Positions 45,149 to 53,316 of a stretch of 64,000 bases of DNA are shown here, piece after piece (position 1 is the first letter of the stretch; every line of letters starts with the position of its first letter). Below the pieces are notes generated by a model. The model saw nothing but the letters and a program-made list of their open reading frames with translations. It was not told the DNA's origin and did no database searches. The DNA is from Hymenobacter canadensis (GTDB taxonomy: Bacteria > Bacteroidota > Bacteroidia > Cytophagales > Hymenobacteraceae). The position numbers were made by a program, and so were the translations under genes. The stretch is taken from NCBI RefSeq assembly GCF_027359925.1, contig NZ_CP114767.1, positions 1,736,001 to 1,800,000 on the forward strand. Reading direction: 5' to 3'.

Positions 45149-46140
45149 AATTATTGTAAGTTTTAGCTTTTACAGAAATTTTATACAAAGAGGACTATAT
45201 TGCCCTTGCAATAAATAGCAACTTAAATTCACAGATTAAATGGCAACAAAGAGAAATAATCAATCAGAACAAAATGAGGTTACAGTGCTCATTAAATCAA
45301 AGGAACATTTTTCGCAAGAGCTTCAAGAAAGAATCAAAACAGCAAGAGATATATTGGATAATAAAAATGATCAAAATTACCCAAAAACACTGTATACCTT
45401 TTTTTCGTCATGGAACGATTATAATCTGGAATTATTGAAGCAATCATTCAACATTCCGTACAACGAATATAGGCACTCGTATGATAATGCGGGTGAATGG
45501 AGCGGCATGCGAATTCGAAGTATTGGGGCTCCACCGCCAACTGAAAATCAAATTTTGCAAGGACAAATTGCAAAAATTGAAAGCAAAGTAAATAATCTTG
45601 AGAACTTACATCAAAAAGTCAAATTAATAAAATCATCATCCGAGTCAGCAGATAAGAAAGAGTCGATTTCTATAAATGCAACAGCTGACCTAAACAAGGT
45701 TTTCATAGTACATGGCCATGATGAATTAGCCAAAATTGAAACCGCACGATTTATAGAGAAATTAGGGCTAAACCCAATAATTCTTCATGAGCAAGCAAGC
45801 TCTGGAAGAACAATTATAGAGAAAATCGAAGCTCATTCTAATGTAGGATTCGGCATAGTATTATATACACCTTGCGATGTTGGAGCAAGTAAAGAAGATG
45901 CAGAAAATCTTCAATCTAGGGCACGTCAAAATGTCGTTTTTGAGCATGGTTTTTTAATTGGTAAAATAGGCAGAAATAATGTATGTGCTTTGGTAAAAGG
46001 AAATATTGAGACCCCTAATGACATTTCTGGTGTAGTTTACATATCAATGGCAAATGATTGGAAACTAAGTCTTACTAAAGAGCTTAGAAGTAGCGGATAC
46101 AAGATTGATATGAATCTTGTCATCTGAGTGCTCAAGACAC
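45149..46140. other. AT-rich island, probable horizontal transfer
   Basis: From just after the MFS stop codon to about 46140 the sequence is strikingly AT-rich by eye (about one third GC against roughly two thirds on both sides). It holds one gene and no transposase or integrase. The boundaries match the gene closely. Confidence 0.8.
45240..46127 (+). CDS. TIR-like nucleotide-binding domain protein (putative defence effector)
   Basis: 295 residues. The C-terminal 140 residues (from KVFIVHGHDELAK) match the predicted nucleotide-binding TIR-like family used as effectors of cyclic-nucleotide defence systems (Cap12/Pycsar type): NPIILHEQASSGRTIIEKIE, GIVLYTPCDVG and ARQNVVFEHGFLIGK, in which the glutamate of FEHG is a candidate catalytic residue. 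The N-terminal 110 residues are helical with WNDYNLELLKQSF, a module I have seen with this TIR type but cannot name. A coiled-coil linker (QGQIAKIESKVNNLEN) joins them. No cyclase or other defence gene is adjacent, so it may act alone. AT-rich codon use differs from all neighbours. NAD cleavage is an inference. Confidence 0.82.
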   Translation: MATKRNNQSEQNEVTVLIKSKEHFSQELQERIKTARDILDNKNDQNYPKTLYTFFSSWNDYNLELLKQSFNIPYNEYRHSYDNAGEWSGMRIRSIGAPPPTENQILQGQIAKIESKVNNLENLHQKVKLIKSSSESADKKESISINATADLNKVFIVHGHDELAKIETARFIEKLGLNPIILHEQASSGRTIIEKIEAHSNVGFGIVLYTPCDVGASKEDAENLQSRARQNVVFEHGFLIGKIGRNNVCALVKGNIETPNDISGVVYISMANDWKLSLTKELRSSGYKIDMNLVI

Positions 46141-46162
46141 ATTTTTTTCCACTCACAAATCT

Positions 46163-46277
46163 GCCCCGCAACCTCACGGTTACGGGGCGGTTTGCGTTAC
46201 GGCAAGCGGCGGCGGTTACAGCAGCTTGTAGTTCACACAAAAAACACCCCGCAACCAGATGGTTGCGGGGCATTTTT
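46163..46277. terminator. Two terminator hairpins between convergent genes
   Basis: The first (46163-46188) pairs GCCCCG/CGGGGC and AACC/GGTT. The second (46247-46270) is perfect, CCCCGCAACC and GGTTGCGGGG, with A-run before and a T-run after, so it works in both directions. They share the sequence CCCCGCAACC. Confidence 0.88.
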
Positions 46278-46320
46278 TTTTGCGGCTGACGGCACAGGCT
46301 GAAGCCTATGCTACACTTCG

Positions 46321-48552
46321 TTACAGCAGCTTGTCAATCGTAATTGGCAGGTCGCGGACGCGCTTGCCGGTGGCGTGGTGGATGGCGTTGGCCACGGCGG
46401 CGGCTACCCCCAGCATGCCTACTTCCCCGATGCCTTTGATGCCCAGCGGGTTCACCACATCGTCTTCCTCATCCACGAAGATGACGTCGATGTCGTGAAT
46501 GTCGGCGTTGACGGGCACGTGGTACTCGGCAAAGTTGTGGTTCATGTAGCGCCCGAACTTGTGGTCCATCACGGTTTCCTCCATCAGAGCCGCCCCGATG
46601 CCCCACACGACCGAGCCCAACACCTGCGAGCGGGCCGTTTTGAGGTTAATGATGCGGCCGGCGGCAATGGCATTCACCACCCGCGTGACGTGCACCGTGC
46701 CCAGGTCCTCGTCTACCTTCACTTCCACAAACACGGCGTTGTGAGCGTGCAGCGAGTACTGCTTCTGCTTGAGCATGTTGGGCATCGTGGAGCCATCGGC
46801 TTCCACTTTGGCCTCGCCGCTGGCCTGCAGCACGTCGCGGATTACCACGGACTGGTTGTGGTCGGCGCGAAGGCGAATCTGGCCATTCAGGAACTCCACG
46901 TCCTCGAACTTGGCATCCTTGAGCGGCGAGTCGTCCTGCTTCTGGGCCAGCTTCAGGATTTTACCGGCCAGGTCCTGGCACACGCTCTGGATGGCCGTGC
47001 CCACGGAGGCCGCCGTCCAGGAGCCGCCCTGCAGCGGGGCTTCGGGCTGGTCGGTGTCGCCGAGCTTGAAGGATACGGCCTCCAGGGGCAGGCCCATGGT
47101 TTCGGCCGCAATCTGCGTCATGATGGTGTAGGTGCCGGCGCCGTTTTCACCGGAACCGCTCATCACCGTCAGCTTGCCATCGGCCGTGATGGAGGCCTTG
47201 GCAGCCGATTTCTGCTGGGTGGCATCCCAGACGCCGCCGGCCATGCCCCAGCCCACCAGCATCTTGCCTTCGCGCATGGAGCGCGGCTCCTGGCTGCGCT
47301 TTTCCCAGCCAAACTTGGCAGCCGCCTGGTGGTAGCACTCGCGCAGCTTCTTGCTGGAGAATGGCTTATCCACGTTCTGGTCACGGTCGGCGTAGTTGCG
47401 CAGGCGGAACTCCAGCGGATCGAGGCCGGCGGTATAGGCCATTTCGTCCATGGCAATTTCCAGCGCAATGCTGCCCGAGGCGGCACCAGGGGCCCGCATG
47501 TCCAGGGGCGTAAACACGTCGAGCTTGGCCAGCTGGTAGCCCAGCTTCACATTCTCGCACTGGTAGAGCATGCCGCTCCAGTTCACCACATTCTCGGTGT
47601 AGTCCTCGAAGTGCGAGGTTTCGTGGAGGGCGTGGTGCTGCAGGGCCGCCAAAGAGCCATCGGGGTTGGTGGCAAGCTTCACGGTCTGGAGCACGTGGGG
47701 CCGGTGGCCGAAGCTGAACATCTGCTGGCGCGTGAGCGTGAGGCGCACCGAGCGGCGCAGCTCCAGCGAGGCCATCACGGCCAGGTACACCGAGTACTGC
47801 GGCCGCAGGCCTGAGCCGAAGCCGCCGCCCATGTACTCGTTCACCACGCGCACATCGTCCTTCTTCAGGCCGAATACGCCCACCAGGTAGTTTTTCACAT
47901 TGAAAACGCCCTGGGTTTTGTCGTAGGCCGTAATCTGACCTTCGCCGCGCCACTCCACCGTGGTGCTGAACAGCTCCATGGGGTTGTGGTGCTGGGTGCC
48001 GTGCACGTACTCGGCCTCCATGCGGTGCTCGGCGGCCTCCCAGGCCTTGTCGGGGTTGCCGCGGGGCGGTGGCGGCGGCTGGAAGCCGGTTTTGCCGCTG
48101 CCCGGCTCGTAGCCCTTGGCGCGCTGGGTTTCGAGGTTGGTTTCGTGCTTTTCTTCGTCGTACTCGATGCGCAGCACCGAGGCCGCGTAGCGGGCCAGCT
48201 CGAAGGTATCAGCCACAATCAGGGCCACCGGCTGCTGGCTGAACTGAATTTCGGGTTCCTGCAGCGCGCGGAACGGCGAGCCGCCGGGCGCTACCAGGTC
48301 CTTGTGCTTCTTGTCGAGCCAGGCCACGGAGGGCACGTTCTCGTGCGAAAACACCTGGATAACGCCGGGCAGTGCCAGCACCTCGTCGGCGTGGATCTTC
48401 GTGATTTTGCCCTTGGCAATGGGGCTGTTCACCACGTAGGCATACGCCATGTTGGGCAGGTGGTACTCGGCGGCGTAGGTGGCCGTTCCCGTCACCTTGG
48501 CCGGCCCGTCGACGCGGCTGGTGGCTTTGCCGATATAGTTAGTGGTGCTCAT
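46321..48552 (-). CDS. paoC: Molybdenum hydroxylase, Mo-cofactor subunit (PaoC-like)
   Basis: 743 residues of the xanthine oxidase family large subunit. Substrate-channel and cofactor motifs include EYMGGGFGSGL, GGSWTAASVGTAIQ and the C-terminal KGIGEVGMLGVAAAV, whose glutamate is the family's catalytic base. It oxidises aldehydes or N-heterocycles with Mo, passing electrons to the other two subunits. The order 2Fe-2S, FAD, Mo subunit and their lengths match E. coli PaoABC. It is the last gene of the run, 5 bp after the FAD subunit. No Tat signal is visible. A matching maturation gene (PaoD/XdhC) is not in the window. Confidence 0.92.
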   Translation of the reverse strand: MSTTNYIGKATSRVDGPAKVTGTATYAAEYHLPNMAYAYVVNSPIAKGKITKIHADEVLALPGVIQVFSHENVPSVAWLDKKHKDLVAPGGSPFRALQEPEIQFSQQPVALIVADTFELARYAASVLRIEYDEEKHETNLETQRAKGYEPGSGKTGFQPPPPPRGNPDKAWEAAEHRMEAEYVHGTQHHNPMELFSTTVEWRGEGQITAYDKTQGVFNVKNYLVGVFGLKKDDVRVVNEYMGGGFGSGLRPQYSVYLAVMASLELRRSVRLTLTRQQMFSFGHRPHVLQTVKLATNPDGSLAALQHHALHETSHFEDYTENVVNWSGMLYQCENVKLGYQLAKLDVFTPLDMRAPGAASGSIALEIAMDEMAYTAGLDPLEFRLRNYADRDQNVDKPFSSKKLRECYHQAAAKFGWEKRSQEPRSMREGKMLVGWGMAGGVWDATQQKSAAKASITADGKLTVMSGSGENGAGTYTIMTQIAAETMGLPLEAVSFKLGDTDQPEAPLQGGSWTAASVGTAIQSVCQDLAGKILKLAQKQDDSPLKDAKFEDVEFLNGQIRLRADHNQSVVIRDVLQASGEAKVEADGSTMPNMLKQKQYSLHAHNAVFVEVKVDEDLGTVHVTRVVNAIAAGRIINLKTARSQVLGSVVWGIGAALMEETVMDHKFGRYMNHNFAEYHVPVNADIHDIDVIFVDEEDDVVNPLGIKGIGEVGMLGVAAAVANAIHHATGKRVRDLPITIDKLL

Positions 48553-48557
48553 GCGGG

Positions 48558-49580
48558 TTAGGGATTGGAGTTCTGAAATACGTCGGAAGCCTTCTGTGAG
48601 CCGTCGGCGGCCTGCTTCAGGGCCCGCACGATGGCGCGCTGGGCCAGCGCAATCTTGAAGTCGTTGGAGCCCTGGCCTTTGGCCTCGGCTACTACCTGGG
48701 CCGCCACGCGGCGGAAGGTGTCCTCGGTGGCGGGCTGGCCTTTCAGCATGGCCTCGGCCTTCTGGTCGCGCCAGGGCTTGTGGGCCACGCCGCCCAGCGC
48801 CAGGCGGGCATCCTTGATGGTGCCGCCCTCCAGCTCCAGCCCTACCGCCACCGAAATCAGGGCGAAGGCGTAGCTGTTTCGGTCGCGCAGCTTCAAGTAG
48901 CTGAAGTTTTTCTCAAAGCCTTTCTCCGGCAGGTCGAGGCTGATGATCAACTCGCCGGGGGCTAGGGTGTTGTCTTTCTCGGGCTGGTTTTCGGGCAGGC
49001 GGTGGAAGTCGTCGAAGGCAATGCTCCGCTCGCCGTTGGGCCCGCTCACGCGCACCGTAGGAGCCAGCGCCGCCAGGGCCACGCACATATCCGACGGGTG
49101 GGTGGCAATGCAGTGCTCACTGGCCCCCAGAATGGCATGAATGCGGTTGAAGCCCCCGACGGCCGAGCAGCCGGTGCCCGGCTCACGCTTGTTGCAGGGC
49201 GTGGCCAGATCATAGAAATACAGGCAGCGGGTGCGCTGCATGAGATTGCCGCCGTTGGTAGCCGCGTTGCGCAGCTGGGGCGAGGCGCCGGCCAGAATGG
49301 CTTGGTTGAGCAGCGGGTAGCGGCTTTTCACGTCCTCGTTCCAGGCCGTGTCGGCGTTGGTGGCCATGGCGCCCAGGCGCAGGCCGCCGTCGGGCTGGCT
49401 TTCGATGGCGGCCAGCGGCAGCTTGGCCACGTTCACGAGGTGGGTGGGGCGCTCCACGCTTTCCTTCATCAGGTCGATGAGGTTGGTGCCGCCCCCGATG
49501 TAGGCCGAGCCTTCGTGGCTGGCCTGGTCCCGCACGGCATCCTCAACGGCCGTCGCGCGGTGGTAGGTAAATGAGTTCAT
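48558..49580 (-). CDS. paoB: Molybdenum hydroxylase, FAD subunit (PaoB-like)
   Basis: 340 residues. The FAD-binding region has YIGGGTNLIDLMKE and the CO-dehydrogenase flavoprotein C-terminal domain follows. Like PaoB it carries an additional cysteine-rich insertion (TRCLYFYDLATPCNKREPG, then CSAVGG and EHCIATHPSDMC) that in PaoB binds a [4Fe-4S] cluster. It should carry electrons from the 2Fe-2S subunit to an acceptor. Neighbours: 5 bp from the Mo subunit, 73 bp from the 2Fe-2S subunit. Confidence 0.92.
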   Translation of the reverse strand: MNSFTYHRATAVEDAVRDQASHEGSAYIGGGTNLIDLMKESVERPTHLVNVAKLPLAAIESQPDGGLRLGAMATNADTAWNEDVKSRYPLLNQAILAGASPQLRNAATNGGNLMQRTRCLYFYDLATPCNKREPGTGCSAVGGFNRIHAILGASEHCIATHPSDMCVALAALAPTVRVSGPNGERSIAFDDFHRLPENQPEKDNTLAPGELIISLDLPEKGFEKNFSYLKLRDRNSYAFALISVAVGLELEGGTIKDARLALGGVAHKPWRDQKAEAMLKGQPATEDTFRRVAAQVVAEAKGQGSNDFKIALAQRAIVRALKQAADGSQKASDVFQNSNP

Positions 49581-49599
49581 TTTAGAGAGCTTAGATGGG

Positions 49600-49675
49600 A
49601 GAAGTTAGAGCGTAGAATGGGTAGGGCGTACCAGAAACAGAACTTTCTAAGCTCTAACTTCTATGCTCTGAGCTC
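49600..49675. repeat. Imperfect inverted repeat at the 3' end of the 2Fe-2S gene
   Basis: AGAAGTTAGAGC (49600-49611) pairs with GCTCTAACTTCT (49651-49662), with AGCTC/GAGCT further out. The right arm contains the last six codons and the stop codon of the 2Fe-2S gene (49654-49656). Confidence 0.65.
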
Positions 49676-50193
49676 TTTTTATCCACCACTTCCTTCACGG
49701 CGTTGAGGATGCCTACGTAGGCGCCGCAGCGGCAGAGGTTGCCACTCATATGCTCCCGGATTTCGTCTTCGGTGTGGGCTTTGCCTTCGTTGATGAGGCC
49801 CTGAGCCGAGCAGATCTGGCCGGGGGTGCAGTAGCCGCACTGGAAGGCGTCGTGGTCGACGAAGGCCTGCTGCAGCGGGTGCAGGGCCTCCAGGGTACCC
49901 ATACCTTCGATGGTGGTGATGTCGTCGTCGTCGTGCATCACGGCCAGGGTCAGGCAGCTATTCACGCGCTTGCCGTTCACCAGCACCGTGCAGGCACCAC
50001 ACTGGCCATGGTCGCAGCCTTTTTTGGTGCCGGTCAGGTGTAGGTACTCGCGCAGGGCATCGAGCAGGGTGGTCCAGGGGGCAATCTGGAGCGTGTGCTG
50101 CTGACCGTTGATGGTGAGGCTAACCGGGCCGGTAGGTGGCGGCGCGGCCACTCCGCCGGCACTGGCCGCTGAGTTGGTCGGTTGCTGGGTCAT
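49654..50193 (-). CDS. paoA: Molybdenum hydroxylase, 2Fe-2S subunit (PaoA-like)
   Basis: 179 residues. The plant-type ferredoxin cluster motif is CDHGQCGACTV...NSC and the second, helical cluster motif is QCGYCTPGQICSA...NLCRCGAY. Start 50193 gives MTQQPTNSAASAGG, a Ser/Ala-rich lead; it has no twin-arginine motif, unlike E. coli PaoA. The last residues EHRS and the stop codon fall in an intergenic repeat. It is the first gene of the three. A 438-bp region separates it from the TonB receptor gene upstream. Confidence 0.93.
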   Translation of the reverse strand: MTQQPTNSAASAGGVAAPPPTGPVSLTINGQQHTLQIAPWTTLLDALREYLHLTGTKKGCDHGQCGACTVLVNGKRVNSCLTLAVMHDDDDITTIEGMGTLEALHPLQQAFVDHDAFQCGYCTPGQICSAQGLINEGKAHTEDEIREHMSGNLCRCGAYVGILNAVKEVVDKKSSEHRS

Positions 50194-50631
50194 AGAAAGG
50201 GTGTTGTGGTGATGGAGTGGATACGCGGGTGCTCCTGCCCCGGCAGAAACCATAGGGGAGCCTCAAAGCATTACGCTGGCATCCGGGCCAGCGTTATGCT
50301 TTCTACCGTATTTCTCCAGTACAAAATCCTATCCTTTGCCACTGGCTTTACCTATGCCTTATTTTTCAGCTGATTATCTATTTATCAAGATTTAATCTAA
50401 ATATCCCGCCGATTCGGAATTGGGGTAAACTCCAGCAGGCCTATATTTCTTTATATTTATTGAAACGCAACGACCCGCAAATTCTGGCTTTCCAGGCCCG
50501 CCCCCACCCGGCCCGCAGCCAGCGCTGCCTGCGGACCGGAGAATAACCTTGTGGCAGCTGCATGACACTGGTTCAGGCGCTTTTCCGCAGAGGATGTAGA
50601 ATCGTTCTGACAAGGTTCTTGCAGGCCCGAA
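50194..50631. other. 438-bp gap between TonB receptor and 2Fe-2S gene
   Basis: It contains a hairpin at 50265-50302 and an AT-rich block at 50360-50460 with TTAATCTAAATAT, similar to the TCTAAATA in the operator array at 29618. No open frame looks real; the promoter for the molybdenum enzyme genes is presumably here, but no TAnnTTTG element is visible on the minus strand. Confidence 0.5.
50265..50302. terminator. Hairpin in the 2Fe-2S gene leader
   Basis: Arms 50265-50280 and 50287-50302 (16 bp, one mismatch). In the minus-strand direction it lies between the TonB gene and the 2Fe-2S gene; it could terminate the former or attenuate the latter. Confidence 0.6.
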
Positions 50632-53199
50632 TCACAGCCCATACGTCAGTTGCAGGTAGTAGAGGGCGCCCACGCCGGGGCCGCCGAGGTAGCTCACGTA
50701 GTAGTGGTTGAGCAGGTTGCTGGCTCCTAGTTTGAAGCGCAGGTTAGGCTCGGGCAGGCGGTAGCTGAGCTGGGCATCGAGGGTGCCGTAGGCGGGCACG
50801 TAGCCGGTCACCAGGAAGGTTTGGGAGTAGTAGCGCTGCTGCCAGTGGTAGTTGAGGCCAAAGCCGATGTTGTGGGCTACGTTTTCGTTGCCCAGGCTCA
50901 CGTTGGCGGCCCAGCGCGGCGTGTTGAAGCCATCCTCCAGCCCGTCGCCCGACTCGGTGCGGCGCAGGCGGGCGTAGGTGGTGCTGGCCCCGGCCAGGTA
51001 GCCGCCGGCCACCTCGTAGCGCAAACCCAGCGAGCCGCCGTAGTTGTACACCCGGCTGCGGGAGTTCGTCCAGAGGCGGTAGCGGGCCTGGCCGGCGCGG
51101 GCACTCAGGGCGGTGGCCACGGCGTTCAGGTCGGAGCCAGTGGGCAGGGGCTGACCAGCGGCGTTGAGGGGCACGTAGGCTTCCATCTGGGCAATAAAGT
51201 CGCGGTAAGTGTTGGAATAGAATTCCATATCGGCCAGCAGACGGCCGCCGGGCAGCAGAGCGGCTTTGTAGCCCAGCTCTACGGACTTGATGTGCTCGGG
51301 CCGCAGGTAGGTGTAGGGATTCTTCTGCAGCAGGCCCTGGTTCTGGCTGATGGCCTGGCTGCGCGAGAGGCCGCCGGTGTTCACGCCCCGCGTGACGGCC
51401 GCATTGAACGCGTCGATGGAGCTGCGCAAGTAGCTGTTCTCAAACACCCCGTCCGACATCACCCGGAGCCCCCCAATGCGCTTCACCTGCCCGCTGTTCA
51501 CGTTGGAAAACCCCTCGAACAAACTCGGAAACCGGTAGCCGCTCTGGTAGCTCACCCGGAAGTTGTGGCGCTGAGTGGGCGAGTACACGGCCGTGAGGCG
51601 GGGGTTGAAGCGGGTGGTGAAATAATCGTTCTTATCGGCCCGCAGGGTGGCCGTCAGGCGGATTTTCTCTTCCCAGAGCCGCGCCCCGGCCTGCACGAAG
51701 CCCCCGGTTTTGCCGTACGTGAGCGTGCTGAACGGGTCCTCCCCTGCTTCGGGGTTGATGAAGTAGTTGCCGTCGGGCCGGATGAAGTAGGTGCGGTGGT
51801 CGAGCCCCAGCAGCACGTCGGCCCAGGCGGGCAGCCCCTTGCTACCGCCCCGGCGCAAAGCTTCGCTGAGGTTCAGCTGGCCTTCCAGGTGCAGCAAATC
51901 GGCCTGCACGCGCAGAGCCGCGCCCTGGTCCCAGTTGTTGATGTCGGCCAGCTCCCGCAGGCGCTGTTGAAACTCGGGAGTGCCGGGCTGCAGGCGACCC
52001 GCATCGGCGGCGGCGCGGGCGGCGGCGTGAGCCTGCGCCACCGTTTGGCCGGCCTGCGCGGCGGCGTTCCAGGCGGCGGTGTAGTCCTGGTTCCAGAGGT
52101 TATCGGGCTTGAAGCTGCGGTCCAGGTTTTCGGCCATGCTGCGCAGGTTGTAGCTGCGGCCGGTGTTTTCCTGGGTGAAGTAGGCGCGGGCCTGCACCAC
52201 GGGGCCGGTGAGCTGCAAGGCGTGCTGCTGCAGGTGGTAGTTGTCGAGCCGGAACCGGTTGCTGCGCTGGTACACGTTGTCGAAGTTGGCCCCGCGGTAG
52301 GTGTAGGCCAGCTCCGCCTTATCGGTCAGCTTGTAGTGCAGGGCCGCGTCGTACTTGAGGGTTTGCAGTTGGTAGTCGGTCACGTCCTGCTCCCGGTAGC
52401 CGGTGCGGGCCACCTGGTAGCTTTTGCCCCCCAGCGTGAGGTTCGAGCGGTTCGACGACTCATTGCCGTAGCTACTCACCAGGTCGCGGGCCGGGTTATC
52501 GGCTCCCAGCAGACCGGTGGTGGCGTTGCCGTTGGGGTTGATGTCGGTCGGGTCGTGGGCAATCCAGTCGTAGCCGCGCAGGTAGGTGCCGTTCACCTTC
52601 ACCGCCCACTTCGGCCCCAGCACCTGGGCGTAGCGCACACTGGTTTCGGAAAAGGCGTGCGCGTCGGTGGCCGGGTCGTTGAGGTGGTTGACGCCCACCT
52701 TCTGTTGCACGCTCAGGCCGGGGCTGCGGAACGGGTTACGGGTGCTGAAGTTGGCCAGCCCGTTGATGGCATTCAGCCCATACAGCGCGGCGGCCGTGCC
52801 CGGCACCAGCTCCACGGCCTGAATATCCAAATCACTCGGCCCTAGCAGATTGCCGATAGGTGCCCCAATGTGCGGGGCCTGGTTGTCGATGCCGTCCACG
52901 AGCTGGGCGAAGCGCACGTTGGTGGTGTTGCTGAAGCCCCGGGCGTTGAGCACCCGAAACCCCAGGCTGGGCGTAATCATCTGCACGCCCTTCAGGTGCT
53001 CAATGGCATCGAAAAACGAGGCTGCGGGCGTAAGCCGCAGCTGCCGGGCGTTGAGCTTTTCCACCGTCACCGGCGACTGTAGAATACTTTCTTCCACCTT
53101 CGAGGCCGTCACAACCACCTCCCCCAGCCGCGTGGTATCGGGGGCCTGGGCGTGGGCCAGCACCGGAAGCAGCAGAAGCGCGAGCGTAACGTGTTTCAT
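50632..53199 (-). CDS. TonB-dependent receptor, predicted molybdate/tungstate-related importer
   Basis: 855 residues: signal peptide MKHVTLALLLLPVLAHAQ, plug domain (about 25-150, VVVTASKVEESILQSP and IQAVELVPGTAAALYG) and a barrel ending in LQLTYGL. No carboxypeptidase-like N-terminal domain is present. An Ala-rich extracellular stretch (about residues 370-415) is unusual. It is 117 bp downstream of a ModE-like regulator and upstream of a molybdenum enzyme; a ModE-type palindrome covers its promoter. This points to uptake of molybdate, tungstate or a metal chelate, by inference. The receptor family alone does not show the ligand; vitamin B12 or siderophore cannot be excluded. Confidence 0.8.
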   Translation of the reverse strand: MKHVTLALLLLPVLAHAQAPDTTRLGEVVVTASKVEESILQSPVTVEKLNARQLRLTPAASFFDAIEHLKGVQMITPSLGFRVLNARGFSNTTNVRFAQLVDGIDNQAPHIGAPIGNLLGPSDLDIQAVELVPGTAAALYGLNAINGLANFSTRNPFRSPGLSVQQKVGVNHLNDPATDAHAFSETSVRYAQVLGPKWAVKVNGTYLRGYDWIAHDPTDINPNGNATTGLLGADNPARDLVSSYGNESSNRSNLTLGGKSYQVARTGYREQDVTDYQLQTLKYDAALHYKLTDKAELAYTYRGANFDNVYQRSNRFRLDNYHLQQHALQLTGPVVQARAYFTQENTGRSYNLRSMAENLDRSFKPDNLWNQDYTAAWNAAAQAGQTVAQAHAAARAAADAGRLQPGTPEFQQRLRELADINNWDQGAALRVQADLLHLEGQLNLSEALRRGGSKGLPAWADVLLGLDHRTYFIRPDGNYFINPEAGEDPFSTLTYGKTGGFVQAGARLWEEKIRLTATLRADKNDYFTTRFNPRLTAVYSPTQRHNFRVSYQSGYRFPSLFEGFSNVNSGQVKRIGGLRVMSDGVFENSYLRSSIDAFNAAVTRGVNTGGLSRSQAISQNQGLLQKNPYTYLRPEHIKSVELGYKAALLPGGRLLADMEFYSNTYRDFIAQMEAYVPLNAAGQPLPTGSDLNAVATALSARAGQARYRLWTNSRSRVYNYGGSLGLRYEVAGGYLAGASTTYARLRRTESGDGLEDGFNTPRWAANVSLGNENVAHNIGFGLNYHWQQRYYSQTFLVTGYVPAYGTLDAQLSYRLPEPNLRFKLGASNLLNHYYVSYLGGPGVGALYYLQLTYGL

Positions 53200-53227
53200 T
53201 CGTTATATTTTTCCAAACATAACGAAT
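53198..53227 (-). promoter_or_regulatory. ModE-box-like operator overlapping TonB receptor promoter
   Basis: A 30-bp palindrome: ATTCGTTATAT at 53198-53208 and ACATAACGAAT at 53217-53227, with one mismatch and an 8-nt centre. The half-sites CGTTATAT and ACATAACG with 8-nt spacing agree with the E. coli ModE binding site as I remember it. On the minus strand a TATGTTTG (-7 type) element lies inside it at 53214-53221. The outer edge touches the ATG, so the mRNA would have almost no leader. Bound repressor would block transcription. Confidence 0.7.
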
Positions 53228-53237
53228 ATGGCGCGCC

Positions 53238-53306
53238 CGGGTTTCCCGCAAAGGACGCGGAGGTCGTTCTTCTGGGTCCTCTGCGCAACCCTCTGCGTCT
53301 TCTGCG
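53238..53306. repeat. Imperfect repeat CCGCAAAGGACGCGGAGG / CCTCTGCGTCTTCTGCGG
   Basis: A loose inverted repeat between the ModE-like and receptor genes. Similar sequences (GAC/GCAGAGG words) occur widely in bacterial intergenic DNA; function unknown. Confidence 0.45.
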
Positions 53307-53316
53307 GGAACCGACG

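Noticed and set aside
45149..46140. TIR gene as part of a CBASS or Pycsar operon
   Set aside because: No cyclase gene lies on either side; flanking genes are an MFS transporter and molybdenum hydroxylase genes with host-like composition.
45149..46334. TIR island as an insertion sequence or prophage remnant
   Set aside because: No transposase, integrase, att site flanking both ends, or phage gene is visible.
50194..50631. Molybdenum-cofactor riboswitch before the 2Fe-2S gene
   Set aside because: Only one simple hairpin is evident; I cannot recognise the multi-stem Moco fold, and a short minus-strand frame at 50392-50613 also lacks protein-like features.
50821..52845. 674-codon frame antisense to the second TonB receptor
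   Set aside because: Shadow frame, rich in Val/Gly/His without a recognisable fold.
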